DNA from: an uncultured Clostridia bacterium | GTDB taxonomy: Bacteria; Bacillota; Clostridia; UBA1381 | Length of the DNA: 64,000 nt | Assembly: GCA_947631235.1 (NCBI GenBank) | Contig: CANRKO010000012.1 | Location: 36,815 to 100,814, forward strand | Direction of reading: 5' to 3' | In this document: positions 10,401 to 19,409 of the stretch, one piece after another | Numbering within the stretch: the stretch's first letter is position 1 | Layout: each line of letters starts with the position of its first letter | Notes under the pieces: model-generated | Told to the model about the DNA's origin: nothing | Databases searched by the model: none | The model's input: only the letters and a program-made list of their open reading frames with translations | Made by a program: the position numbers and the translations under genes

Positions 10401-12552
10401 CGACAACATCGTGCGTATCGGGTTCAACGACGCGCATCTTGATACCCGCATCCGCAAGGTCGTCAAACGACTCAAATGTGTCGGTCTCGCCGTTATCGTA
10501 CGTTACCGTTACAGATAAACCGGTGTCGCCGAGTTTGTCGCCGTACTTTGTATCATCGGTTGTAAATGTTCCCGTTACCGTACCGCTTGCAATAGATCTG
10601 TCCTTAAGCGTACCTACCTTTTGCGGCGTCGCGGTAAGATCGTCCTTGGGAACAACGTACAGCGTCTTGCCGTTCATTTCGGGCGTGTATTTGTCGGTCT
10701 TATTCTTAACTTCATGCTGATTACCGGTGCCGGTATAGCTTGCAGGCGGCGTTGTATCGTCATCCACGTAGAAGAATGTGAATGAATCGGCAGGATATGC
10801 GCTTACCTTTTGTTCCGTTGTTGTACCGCTGTCGGTCTCTGTCTCGATTACAATATCATCAAAGTTAAACGACGGCTGATCATCGGGTGTATCTGTTGAC
10901 TTGTAACTCAAACTGTTAGCGGGAACATCTGTTACGCCTGTTATATTAGTCTTATCCTTAGTACCCGTTACGGTTAATTCTGCTTTTACGGTAACAGCAG
11001 TGGGTTCTGAGCCTGTTTTGCCTTTTTCAGCCACGTAGAAGGTGTTCGTACCCTCTGTAAGAGTTACGGCAGCGTCAACTACTTTAAGCTTGCCGTCTGC
11101 GTCAACACAGTAAAGCGCAAGGTTGTTGTCGTCAAAGTTAGCGTAATGGATATTGTTGATTGTATCGCCGTTGTCATACGCAAGGTCTACCACAATAGCC
11201 TGGGCAGTAGAATCTTCAAGCAAACCAAGAACGCTTTTACCGGCATAATAAGTATTTCCGGCTTTACCGAAGGTGGTTTCGTCGGCGTCGATGACGGTTT
11301 CTGTGTCGAGGGTGATTGTGCTGAGTTGCCTGGCAGACACCGCTAATTCACCGATTGAGCACATTACTGTATTACCTGACTTAAACGCATATACCGCATA
11401 CAGTGTCTTACCGGTCATATCGGTTGTCAGCTTGTCGGGAACCGGTGTCAGTTCCGACGTATCGGTTTTACCCGCATCGCCGTAGTAATACGACACCTTT
11501 TTCATCTCATTAACATCCGATGTCAAAACCACTGAGTCAGGAGCTTCATTGAATGTCGCCGTTAATTCTAATTGATTTGCAACATCACCGATACCCTTAT
11601 TTACATCAAGCGCTGTACCTTCCAACTGCGCCGGTAATGTGTAAGATACATTTGTGGACTCCAACTTCGTTGCAACACGGCTCGCCGATTCAGGGAAGAG
11701 GTCTAAGTCGCCGGTGTAGTCGAAGTGGTTTTTGATGTTGGTATCAGGTGTTACTGAACGATTTGCATTCCACTGTGATTTCCATATTGGTAGAGTATTA
11801 GTTCCGGTTTGAATTACAAATTGTGACTGGTTCAACGCTGCCTGTATAACCTTTGTGCCTGCCGGCGGAACCTCTTTTACTTTAAACGGAACTGCCAATA
11901 TGGCTACTTCGTCATCTGTCAAATCGTCTGTAAATCCAAAAAGTTTATTTGCGGGATTTGCTTGAGATGTTGACATGCTTATGTATATTATCTTAGGTTC
12001 ATCTGCAGGCTTTATAATACTTTCTTCTCTACCAGGAGCCTGAGTAATATCTTCACCCATAGCAGCCACAACATCAGTATAACGTGAATATACGCTGTTG
12101 AGATTCGACATTATGGAAGAATAGTTGTCTTGCAATTCGCTAGTATCGTAGAATACAGGCTCTAAATATTTACTTGCATATTCAAGTCCTGCGGCGATAT
12201 TGGATACACCGCCGGAAAGGCTGCGGTGGGACGTATAATCTGCCTGATTAGCCCATTGTGAGAAATGCGAAGTACCTCCGCCTGTTTGCTCATCCATAGT
12301 TTTTAGATTAGTCAATGATAAACCAATCCAAAAAATATCATCTTGCTGAAAAGGATCTGATGGTAAATCCTGAATTGCGGGAACGTCATCAGGTGCATAC
12401 GATGTACCCTCACCCATATAAACCATGTTCAATTTTGCTCTGTTTTCTGAGGTGCCCTCTGTTGTATCAGTAGCAAAGACTCCCGGTTGAATCATTGCCA
12501 TTATCATCGCTATAGCAATAAACGATGATAATACTTTTTTAAGATGTTTCAT
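7432..12552 (-). CDS. SLH-anchored surface protein with cohesin-like N-terminal module (1706 aa)
   Basis: ATG at 12552 lies ten bases after AGGAGG in a 25-base gap behind the upstream stop. A signal peptide (MKHLKKVLSSFIAIAMIMAM, cleavage near VFA-TD) precedes a module of about 270 residues containing FWIGLSLTNL and ILAVPFKVKEVPPAG, which I read as cohesin-like. The middle has several Ig-like repeats around Y-D-N-G-D/E-T, YDG/MBG-type domains (SKTYDKTT, EKKYNGDN), an 11-Gly hinge (8509-8541) and a Big_2 domain (residues about 1351-1427). Three SLH domains follow (nucleotides about 8210-7715) with motifs ITRAELA, VTRGELA and LTRAEAV. SLH domains bind pyruvylated secondary cell wall polymer, so this is the best wall anchor in the locus. 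The Ala-to-Gly change in the second TRAE motif is noted. An acidic TPAP-repeat tail follows the SLH region. It has no dockerin-like tail, unlike its operon partners. The cohesin-like call is inference; the SLH call is firm. Confidence 0.95.
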   Translation of the reverse strand: MKHLKKVLSSFIAIAMIMAMIQPGVFATDTTEGTSENRAKLNMVYMGEGTSYAPDDVPAIQDLPSDPFQQDDIFWIGLSLTNLKTMDEQTGGGTSHFSQWANQADYTSHRSLSGGVSNIAAGLEYASKYLEPVFYDTSELQDNYSSIMSNLNSVYSRYTDVVAAMGEDITQAPGREESIIKPADEPKIIYISMSTSQANPANKLFGFTDDLTDDEVAILAVPFKVKEVPPAGTKVIQAALNQSQFVIQTGTNTLPIWKSQWNANRSVTPDTNIKNHFDYTGDLDLFPESASRVATKLESTNVSYTLPAQLEGTALDVNKGIGDVANQLELTATFNEAPDSVVLTSDVNEMKKVSYYYGDAGKTDTSELTPVPDKLTTDMTGKTLYAVYAFKSGNTVMCSIGELAVSARQLSTITLDTETVIDADETTFGKAGNTYYAGKSVLGLLEDSTAQAIVVDLAYDNGDTINNIHYANFDDNNLALYCVDADGKLKVVDAAVTLTEGTNTFYVAEKGKTGSEPTAVTVKAELTVTGTKDKTNITGVTDVPANSLSYKSTDTPDDQPSFNFDDIVIETETDSGTTTEQKVSAYPADSFTFFYVDDDTTPPASYTGTGNQHEVKNKTDKYTPEMNGKTLYVVPKDDLTATPQKVGTLKDRSIASGTVTGTFTTDDTKYGDKLGDTGLSVTVTYDNGETDTFESFDDLADAGIKMRVVEPDTHDVVGDYGDIDKDTTLTPEMNGKHLQFYVEGGNTGITTDDTVLNAGAGDPTGHFELKVQKIEVKVTVAAPADGISKTYDKTTALETTDTPTLTVTTTDMLTEDQTTYADITATTADLFTYADANAGSDKAISFSGTITAAGDAAADFNKYYTLKLDPTSLAALKGTIEQKKITTIEVTVPNITQGDTANRTKTGQTVNLTPTNTGDAVFQGDEVIFNYGYEYSENDVNGTPQDNVTVTITKDATTPLTGAAASNYVLDTSATITGKGSVKPKNLDSITVTTQPKVTYTYPEKLDLTGMMVSLNYEGTTATPITWEQFIAEGGIITLVYPTGSTTPDKTITAADGAGTVDLECGAATLKLAFGGKETSVAITTNKKKIKLSDVTLGIEKKYNGDNTYSGTVADPAGVETADEGKLTLEFKATFADANASDTDKEVTLSDVTLTGDAAKNYEIEDDISSKSTGKINKADQDEPAAPKVKVDPKTNNIVPDTENGYVKDDTLEYSINGTDWVAEPNFENLEKGKEYTVQARKKGDDNHNPSPAGSAAVTTLKNHVVVYKVNSTTKLAEVYTDVTSVADDNGFNSSTGVLGAKPSRFKAYYTDKEGKTKIEYPFTLKAETELYMTQTTGGGGGGGGGGGSSVTVKFPESNLEGYVGETLTLNPTITGTTSKPTWKSTNETIATVDENGNVKLLKEGEVRITVNVGGVQKSVGITVKPAPDKTPAPSSPSTPTPTPAPLIDTEYTKPYASGYDDGTFLPDNNITRAELASMIARLINGDDIPDGVYDSSFPDVADDAWYNKYVGYLENYNVISGYEDGTYRPDNQVTRGELAAVITRAQKYDIVVVDDMFTDVTSDNWAKDSITTLATRGVVSGYADGTFAPYSPLTRAEAVTMINNVLAPSTAIVTFTPTDISGYWAESNIILAVNERQVNSSAEAPEPEVTPAPEETPAPDAEATPAPDAEETPAPEGEATPAPEGEETPEESPVSDPGEVTNPTE
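7489..7584 (-). repeat. Four 24-base repeats encoding the TPAP-type acidic tail of the SLH protein
   Basis: Four consecutive 8-residue units read TPAPDAEA, TPAPDAEE, TPAPEGEA and TPAPEGEE. They lie after the third SLH domain, so they extend beyond the wall-binding domain. The units differ by few bases. Confidence 0.9.
8509..8541 (-). repeat. GGN trinucleotide tract encoding an 11-glycine hinge
   Basis: Eleven consecutive Gly codons (GGT/GGC/GGA) separate the Ig-like part of the SLH protein from its Big_2 and SLH part. It acts as a flexible hinge and is also a short-repeat tract that could change length in frame. Confidence 0.9.
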
Positions 12553-12577
12553 TTTGTCGTTTCCTCCTTGTTAACTC

Positions 12578-15500
12578 TTAATTTTGCGGTAATGCCTTAT
12601 AAAATTGATCTATTCCCGTAGTAACCTTAGACATAATTTCACTGGCATCATTATTATTAGCAGTATAATTTTCATCTGTAACAGTATCTGCTATTCTAAA
12701 TTTATACAGGCTGTGTACACCTACACTTGCAAAATAACCTATGTTAGCCATGATTTCAGATGCGTCGTTGTTATTTATTGTATCATTTGCGTCGATATAA
12801 ACATCTCCGCGTCTGGAAATGGCTATTACCTTACGCGTCTGCTCGACTGTATCTTCTGTAATCGGGTCTGTAAATGTATACTTCATTTCATATACATCGG
12901 GACGTATATCATAGTCAACAAAGTTTACAAATACATGATTATTACCCGTGGCAGTTTCAGACGGATTGTCTGTTGTAAGTTCATCGTCTGTATACTTAGC
13001 AAGTCCGCCCTTAAAGACTTTCATGCTAAGGCTGCTTGAAACAGAACTGTCTGCTACCGGCTTATCCATAGAATCGTAAGCTGTAAATCCTACGTCCTTA
13101 AATGCCTTTCTCTGGAACACGAACATCGCATACGGGTCTTCGTCGCCGTTATAATCCTCGTAAGTTGTCCACGCATTTGTATAGTAATCCAAATTCGCAG
13201 TTACTCCGCTGAACTTATGTGTTGACTTAAACGCCGTTACTGCAGCCTGTTTTGCCTCTTCGCCGTCATAGGTTTCATCGTCGCTCATAATCATGCCGAC
13301 AGGCGAGTTACCGTAATTCAGTTCAACCCTTGCCGTTGCATACTGCAATATATCGAACTCATACTTTTCCGATGTTGTGCCGTCGGGAGCGGTAACGGTG
13401 ACTTCAACCTTAGTTGACGAGTTTGTATCGCTTTCGTCGTCATACGTTGTCTGCTCGGGCTTGAATGTAAACGTATATTTGCCGTCTCCATCAGGGCCAG
13501 AGACATCAGCCGGCTGACCGTTTACCTCGACCGTAACCGTTGAACCGGGCTGCGAGGGAGTAAGCTCGCCATACACGTTCTCCGTTTCGTCATCGTCAAC
13601 AATCAGATAATGCTTTTCGGTGTCAGGATCGAACTTCTGATCCGGCTGCTTTTCCCACCGCTCATTCGCGAACGGAAGATCGTCGCCGTCCGAACTGTCC
13701 TTCTTAAATACCGCGCCGCTGCCGGTGCCGTCGTCGCCGGGCTTTTTAAGTGACGCATCGTCGCTGAGAACATACACGGCGTATACCTCTAACGTTGAAG
13801 TACCCTCTTCCGGCACAGTGTCGACCGTAAACATATTAGCCTTATATGTGGTCGTCAAGTCGCTTGCTTTATAATCGTTTGAAATCGACTGTTCCGCAAA
13901 ATTCTTGTCCGTTGACCATCCACCAAACATCTTGCTCTCGGGCGCCTTATCAATCGTAGGTAATGTTGTCGGCGCAGGATCGGCATCCTCACCGTTAACC
14001 TTTTTAACAGCTCCCTCAGTTGAGATTGGCTTCTTTGCCTCTACCGTATAGGTAACATCGTCAGCTTTATCGGCTGTCTTTGTATCTTTAAACGTTACCG
14101 TCCACTGCGCGTCCTTATATACCGCATATATATTCAGCGGTTCGCCTGTACCGGCAGGAATATCGGTTGTGGCGGTAAATTCATGCTCGCCTGTCTTTTC
14201 CTGCTCATTATCGTACGTTACAAACTTATCAATCGTCTTTCCTGTGGGGGGTGTGAAATCCGTACCCTCCTGAGGCAGAGTTTTTGAGTTCAAAGTCAAG
14301 TTCGTCTTTGCATCGGCGAGTTTTTGCGGCGGTGTGGGCGTAGTAATATTAACCGTTACATAGTCCTTCTCATGCGCTGTATCGTCTTTTACAGTACCAT
14401 CACCGTAATTAGCATGAACTACACGCGATGTGGGAACAATATGCAAATCCGCGTCTCCGCCGTCTCCCGCAGCCTTATCGCTAACGGTTCCGACCGCAAA
14501 GTTGCTGTTCTCTACAGCGGTAATAACTATATCATAGTTACCGAATGCTTGCGGCATAGTATTATCCGCCGTGCTGCTATGGTCGCTCAGATTTTCAAAT
14601 TTTACCTTAATGTCGTCGCTTCCGTCGCCAAACACGTCTATTGACGGTTTCGGCTCATCTGTACCATCAGCAATCTCAATCGTCACATTTGTAATACCCG
14701 ATGGAACATTATCGTTCGCAAGATACTGATAGTTGTTTGATACAACATAGTTAATTGTCTTTGCTTTTATTTCAAATTCATTCTCAAAAGTCGTCGGCTC
14801 ATAGATAAGGAATTTTTCTTTCAAAGCTGCTTGTCCTTCATCAGAAATACTCAAATCCATATCGTATTTCATGGCGTTTGTCGGACTCTCAACGGTATCT
14901 TCTTGCCCTTGTTTCGTATATGTAGCCTCCAAATACGATAACGGGATAGGATCCGGAACCAAGTTGGTTTTTGAAGAATCCTCTTTTAAGGTAACTTTTA
15001 CGTTTCCTTCCGTCAGCGGCGTCTGTTCCTTTCCGTTATACTCAAATTCTGTCTCATCAAAGGATATGTCTATTGTACCTTTCCACATAGCTGTCAAGCT
15101 AAGAGACTTGGTTATCGGAGTATCCTTTTCTACTTTTTTGAACTCTTCTCCTTCTTTATAGTACCAACCTTCGAATGTATAATTATCTCTTGTAACCGTA
15201 GGCATATCTTTGCTTTCGCTTACGTCGCCTATCGTTTGATTTGCATAAAGAGTCACTTGGTCTATTGAGTTCGGCGTACCGCCGTTTGGATTAAATGTAA
15301 CCGTTACCTTATCCGACCAATGCGCATAAAGGATGATTTCTCCTTTCGTACCATCTTGCAAAGAGGGGTCAAGATCACTGTTAATCACTGTCGTAGAATC
15401 AACCTTTTTGCCGTCTTCTTGACCTTGCGGTTTTGTATACCAACCGTCAAAGCCCTTGGTATCATGAGTCATGTCTGCCGGATTCGGCATATTCGGTATC

Positions 15501-17377
15501 GTATCTCCGTAATCTACATACTTATCATTTATTGTACCGTAAGCATATGAACCACCGTTAGCGTCACTGTATTTGCTGCTTCCTTCATCTTTATGGAACT
15601 TGACGGTAATTGCATCCGCCTTCGGTTCATCATAAGGACCTAAAACATAGCCCCAGCATGCGTATACGGTCGCTTCATTTGAATCGCCTGTATCTATATA
15701 ATCACTGAGAGTTTGTTCTTCCGTTAACATATCGCCGTCGCCGCTCTTGTTCTTGTACCAACCCAAAAAGTCATAGCCTTCGTAGTCACCCTGCGGTTTC
15801 GGGGGTACCGGCAGTCCGCCGATTAAGGCTTGAAGTGTGTCGCCCTCATCATATTTTACCGATGCAGGGTCAGCAGGAGCGGCATCGGGTAAATTCGAGT
15901 CAAAGTTTAATGTGTATTGCTTGCTTTCATCATTTGTCGGCGTCCACTTTGCGTAGAGGTCAAGCGAATTGTTGGTATTTCCTTTTATTGCATTCTCGTC
16001 ATATTGTTCAATAAATGTACCTTCCGTCTTTGTGTACCAGCCGGCGAATGTATATTCTGCTCTCGTCGGATTCTCACCAATGAGGTCTTGGAGTGAAGTT
16101 TTAATTACTGATTCGCCCATTTTAGCCGTAAACGATTTTGCATCGCTGGTTCCATCAGTAAACTGCGCATTCTCGCCGTTCAGGTTGAAGGTGACTTTAT
16201 AACCGTCGGTGTAGTGGGCATAGACGGTTTTTTCTTCATCAACCGTTGATTCTGTGGTGAATGGTTTGTCGTTGGTTTCATTATTCTCATCCTCGTACCA
16301 ACCGACAAATACCTTGCCCACAGGAGGATTAAGGTAGTCGGAAATGTCTTTTCCGTTATACTTTAATGTCGGATTTCCGCCTTCAATTACCGACTCCTTG
16401 CGATTGTCTTCTGCAAGTTCATCTTTAAATGAACCCTCTCCCGCATTGTATGTTACATCAACCTTCGCCGGGAAAAGATTGAGGTCGCCGGTGTAGTCAA
16501 AGTGGTTTTTGATGTTGTGTTCAGGTGTTACGTTCCTGTCACTGTTCCACTGTGATTTCCATATTGGTAAAGAATTAGTTCCCGTCTGAATTACAAATTG
16601 TGACTGGTTTAATGCTGCTTGTATAACCTTTGTACCTGCTGGAGGGAGTTCCTTTATCTTAAAAGGAACTGCTAATATACAAATCGGATCATCCTTCAAA
16701 TCATCTGTAAATCCAAAGAGTTTGTTTGACGGATTTGACTGTGAAGTTGACATACTGATGTATACAACCTTGGGTTGATTGTCTTCAGTAATAATGCTCG
16801 CTTCTCTACCGGTAGCCTTAGTAATATCCTCATTCATACTTGCAGTAATAGTGCCGTAGTTTGTATATACATCTTCAAAATTCGACATTATTGTAGAATA
16901 ATTATCCTCTATATCCGTGGTCATCTCGGCTGCAGGCTCTATATACTTGCTCGCATATTCAAAACCGGCAGCGATATTAGAAATACCACCTGAATGACCT
17001 GAGCGGTTAGAAGTATAATCTTCTTGATTTGCCCACTGCGAGAAATGAGACTGATTCTGTGCCGGTGCATTATCCTCTTTATTAGAAGGATGACTTCCTT
17101 TTGTTCCTTCATCCATTTTTTTAGCATCTGAAATGGTTAATCCTACCCAAAAGACTGTACCCACTTCCCACTCAGATGTGTCCGGTAATTGTGCTTGAAT
17201 ACTCGGGCTATCATCATAAAATGCTTGTTCGCTTCCTTCGCCCAAGTAAACCATACTTACCTTGCCTCGCTGCTCTGATTCTTCATTCTTATCAGTGGCA
17301 AATATGCTTGGTTGAATCATTGTTATTATCATCGCTATTGCTAAAAATGATGATAATAATTTCTTCATTGTTTTCAT
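12578..17377 (-). CDS. Secreted InlB-B-repeat protein with cohesin-like N-terminus and dockerin-like C-terminus (1599 aa)
   Basis: ATG at 17377 has AGGAGG seven bases upstream. A signal peptide (MKTMKKLLSSFLAIAMIITM, cleavage near IFA-TD) is followed by a module of about 270 residues very close to that of the 7432-12552 protein (shared LPPAGTKVIQAALNQSQF-type block). Next are five InlB B / Listeria-Bacteroides repeats (nucleotides about 16475-15075), each ending in a GWY...Y-A-K/H/C-W strand. Two MBG-like domains, two diverged InlB-type repeats and a cadherin-like sandwich follow. From residue about 1354 it carries the NYGNSPVGMIM module and a dockerin-like tail with two NNNDASEIM helices. 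The first half of each calcium loop is degenerate (DVYIDANDTI, DTVTDENYTA), so calcium binding may be weak or changed. The fold-level roles are adhesion and assembly; no catalytic domain is visible. It is third in a four-gene operon, 31 bases after its upstream neighbour. Confidence 0.95.
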   Translation of the reverse strand: MKTMKKLLSSFLAIAMIITMIQPSIFATDKNEESEQRGKVSMVYLGEGSEQAFYDDSPSIQAQLPDTSEWEVGTVFWVGLTISDAKKMDEGTKGSHPSNKEDNAPAQNQSHFSQWANQEDYTSNRSGHSGGISNIAAGFEYASKYIEPAAEMTTDIEDNYSTIMSNFEDVYTNYGTITASMNEDITKATGREASIITEDNQPKVVYISMSTSQSNPSNKLFGFTDDLKDDPICILAVPFKIKELPPAGTKVIQAALNQSQFVIQTGTNSLPIWKSQWNSDRNVTPEHNIKNHFDYTGDLNLFPAKVDVTYNAGEGSFKDELAEDNRKESVIEGGNPTLKYNGKDISDYLNPPVGKVFVGWYEDENNETNDKPFTTESTVDEEKTVYAHYTDGYKVTFNLNGENAQFTDGTSDAKSFTAKMGESVIKTSLQDLIGENPTRAEYTFAGWYTKTEGTFIEQYDENAIKGNTNNSLDLYAKWTPTNDESKQYTLNFDSNLPDAAPADPASVKYDEGDTLQALIGGLPVPPKPQGDYEGYDFLGWYKNKSGDGDMLTEEQTLSDYIDTGDSNEATVYACWGYVLGPYDEPKADAITVKFHKDEGSSKYSDANGGSYAYGTINDKYVDYGDTIPNMPNPADMTHDTKGFDGWYTKPQGQEDGKKVDSTTVINSDLDPSLQDGTKGEIILYAHWSDKVTVTFNPNGGTPNSIDQVTLYANQTIGDVSESKDMPTVTRDNYTFEGWYYKEGEEFKKVEKDTPITKSLSLTAMWKGTIDISFDETEFEYNGKEQTPLTEGNVKVTLKEDSSKTNLVPDPIPLSYLEATYTKQGQEDTVESPTNAMKYDMDLSISDEGQAALKEKFLIYEPTTFENEFEIKAKTINYVVSNNYQYLANDNVPSGITNVTIEIADGTDEPKPSIDVFGDGSDDIKVKFENLSDHSSTADNTMPQAFGNYDIVITAVENSNFAVGTVSDKAAGDGGDADLHIVPTSRVVHANYGDGTVKDDTAHEKDYVTVNITTPTPPQKLADAKTNLTLNSKTLPQEGTDFTPPTGKTIDKFVTYDNEQEKTGEHEFTATTDIPAGTGEPLNIYAVYKDAQWTVTFKDTKTADKADDVTYTVEAKKPISTEGAVKKVNGEDADPAPTTLPTIDKAPESKMFGGWSTDKNFAEQSISNDYKASDLTTTYKANMFTVDTVPEEGTSTLEVYAVYVLSDDASLKKPGDDGTGSGAVFKKDSSDGDDLPFANERWEKQPDQKFDPDTEKHYLIVDDDETENVYGELTPSQPGSTVTVEVNGQPADVSGPDGDGKYTFTFKPEQTTYDDESDTNSSTKVEVTVTAPDGTTSEKYEFDILQYATARVELNYGNSPVGMIMSDDETYDGEEAKQAAVTAFKSTHKFSGVTANLDYYTNAWTTYEDYNGDEDPYAMFVFQRKAFKDVGFTAYDSMDKPVADSSVSSSLSMKVFKGGLAKYTDDELTTDNPSETATGNNHVFVNFVDYDIRPDVYEMKYTFTDPITEDTVEQTRKVIAISRRGDVYIDANDTINNNDASEIMANIGYFASVGVHSLYKFRIADTVTDENYTANNNDASEIMSKVTTGIDQFYKALPQN
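15075..16475 (-). repeat. Five tandem InlB B-type repeats in the 1599-aa protein
   Basis: Units of about 80-100 residues share V-T-F-N-x-N-G at the start and F-x-G-W-Y at the turn. They close with strands like TVYAHYTDG, DLYAKWTPT, TVYACWGYV, ILYAHWSDK and SLTAMWKGT. This is the Listeria-Bacteroides repeat family of surface proteins. Confidence 0.88.
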
Positions 17378-17408
17378 CTTCGTTCCTCCTTTTATTTTTT
17401 ATCAATGA

Positions 17409-19409
17409 TTAATTAGGTAGTTTATTATAGAATTGCGGTAATCCTCTGGTAACATTTGCCATAATTTCAGTAGCATCATTGTTATTTATGGTCAAATTAT
17501 CGTCTGTAACAGTATCCGCTATTCTAAATTTATATAAGCTGTTTGCGGTTTCTCTTGTAAAATGAGTGACATTCGCCATAATTTCGGTAGCATCATTATT
17601 GTTTACAGTATTATTTGCATCTATATACACGTCACCGCGTTTGGAAATCGCTATAACCTTGCGGGTTTGTGTTACAGAACTATCTGTGACAGGATCTTCA
17701 AATGTATAAGTCATGTCATACACATCCGGACGTATGTCATAGTTTATAAATTCAGTAAACTCGTGACCGTTGCCTGTAGCTGTCGCTTGTATATCAACCG
17801 CATTGTCCGTATCATCATACCTAGCAAATCCGCCTTTGTATGACTTCATTGTTAAGCTGATAGACACATCAGTATCTTGTACCTCCTCCCCTGTAGAATC
17901 ATAGGCGGTAAATCCCACGTCCTTAAAGCTTTCTCTTTGGAATACGAACATAGCGTAGGGGTCTTCGTCGCCGTTATAATCTGTGCCGTCTGCGCCTTTG
18001 CCTTTGTAGCTTGTCCACGCGTCCGGATAATACGTTAAGTCTTTGGTAACTCCGCTGAACTTGTGATTTGATTTAAAATCATCTATCGCCGCCTGCTTTG
18101 CATCATCACTGTCATAGGTTTCATCGTCGTTCATAATCATGCCGACGGGAGAGTTACCGTAATTCAACACTATCTTTGGTTTCAGCAATCGTCGTATGTA
18201 GATGGTATATGTGGTTGTTCCGTCGGAGACGGTGACGGTATTGCTAAAGCCGCCGTTCGTTTCCTTATCCAATTCGGTTAAGGCGAATACGTCCGTTTCG
18301 TAGTCAAAGTCCTCTTCATCGCTCTCGCTGACCGAAACTTCCTCACCGTTAGCCTTTACCGTCGGCGCGGCGGACGCTTTAAGCCCCAGCCTAAGTTCGT
18401 TTACGTCGTTTGGAACGGAAACATAATATTCCTTATGGTCGGATAAAAATCCGTCATCCGTTAACTCGTTGCTTTGATACAGCGTATATTTCGTCACAAC
18501 CGGTTCCGGCGGGTCTGCCTCCGGCGGTGTTGTACGCGTGAACGGAACTATATCTGTAATTGTTCCGCCGATACCGAACAGTGATATGTCACGCTCAAAG
18601 CCGAATAAATTTTTCAAGTTTGTTTGGTCGTCAGGGTCTTCCACGGTTGCTTGCCATGACGCGTATGGGTCTGTTCCGTCCGTACCGGAGCCTATGTTAA
18701 ACGTCTCCGGCGCACGTACAAGGCTTAGTACCTCAGTACTCGTGTCCTCGGGTACGTCCACAAGCTTGAACGGCAATTTCAGAAGGTACTGCTTGTCCGC
18801 GGTATCAAGTTCATAGAAAACCGCGTTTTCCGAATTTAACGTCGTTTCCCGCGACGCCACACTCACAACGCAGGTTCGCCACGGCTCATTTTGCCTGTCG
18901 GTCTTTGTGATGTTTTCTCTGTCTGTGGCAAAAGTGTCATACTCCGAGTTATGCACCGAAACAATGTCATAATATTCGGAGGACCATATGTCGTTGTTCC
19001 CCAATTCCAGCGCTTCCTGCCACTCGTTAGCCGAATCCTGTGTGCTTGGACTTGAGGATTTATAATACGGTATTACATAATCCGAATTATACTCAAACGC
19101 AATTTCGAGCGAGTATATTCCTTTTGTGAACAATTCCAAATCGTTCACGTTATCCACCGCTACACCGACCCAAAACTCATTTCCCGCGGAGGCGCCGACA
19201 TCGCTCTGTTTAAAGTAAGCGTCGCGCTGTGTACTCGTCTTCTGCGGCGTTTCGCCCGAGCCGAGAAATTCGACTGTCAGGTGGCGCGTAATCTCCGCCT
19301 GCGGCGATATGCCGTTCTCGGCGGAAACCGGCGTAACTCCCGGCAACGCCGATAATACCGTTGAAACCGATACCGCGCCGGAAAGTACCCTTTTTAACAA
19401 GCTGTTCAT
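17409..19409 (-). CDS. Compact secreted protein with cohesin-like N-terminus and dockerin-like C-terminus (666 aa)
   Basis: This is the shortest of the shared-architecture proteins and shows the minimal layout. A signal peptide (MNSLLKRVLSGAVSVSTVLS, cleavage near VSA-EN) precedes a module of about 260 residues with EFWVGVAVDNV, GIYSLEIAFEYNSDYVIPYY and LLKLPFKLVDVP. That pattern matches the neighbouring N-terminal modules and resembles cohesin beta strands. A cadherin-like sandwich (residues about 315-410, ending in TYTIYIRRL) follows, then the NYGNSPVGMIM module from residue about 415. The tail is dockerin-like, with GDVYIDANNTVNNNDATEIM and ADTVTDDNLTINNNDATEIM. ATG at 19409 shares its first base with the TGA of the upstream gene, and its AAGGAGG lies inside that gene, so translation is probably coupled. 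Its C-terminal half is closely similar to that of the 1599-aa neighbour even at DNA level. A bridging or chain-extending role is inferred. Confidence 0.95.
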   Translation of the reverse strand: MNSLLKRVLSGAVSVSTVLSALPGVTPVSAENGISPQAEITRHLTVEFLGSGETPQKTSTQRDAYFKQSDVGASAGNEFWVGVAVDNVNDLELFTKGIYSLEIAFEYNSDYVIPYYKSSSPSTQDSANEWQEALELGNNDIWSSEYYDIVSVHNSEYDTFATDRENITKTDRQNEPWRTCVVSVASRETTLNSENAVFYELDTADKQYLLKLPFKLVDVPEDTSTEVLSLVRAPETFNIGSGTDGTDPYASWQATVEDPDDQTNLKNLFGFERDISLFGIGGTITDIVPFTRTTPPEADPPEPVVTKYTLYQSNELTDDGFLSDHKEYYVSVPNDVNELRLGLKASAAPTVKANGEEVSVSESDEEDFDYETDVFALTELDKETNGGFSNTVTVSDGTTTYTIYIRRLLKPKIVLNYGNSPVGMIMNDDETYDSDDAKQAAIDDFKSNHKFSGVTKDLTYYPDAWTSYKGKGADGTDYNGDEDPYAMFVFQRESFKDVGFTAYDSTGEEVQDTDVSISLTMKSYKGGFARYDDTDNAVDIQATATGNGHEFTEFINYDIRPDVYDMTYTFEDPVTDSSVTQTRKVIAISKRGDVYIDANNTVNNNDATEIMANVTHFTRETANSLYKFRIADTVTDDNLTINNNDATEIMANVTRGLPQFYNKLPN

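Noticed and set aside
12578..12600. Sortase signal at C-terminal LPQN or LPN of the 1599- and 666-aa proteins
   Set aside because: There is no LPXTG, no hydrophobic segment and no basic tail; the proteins end within a few residues.
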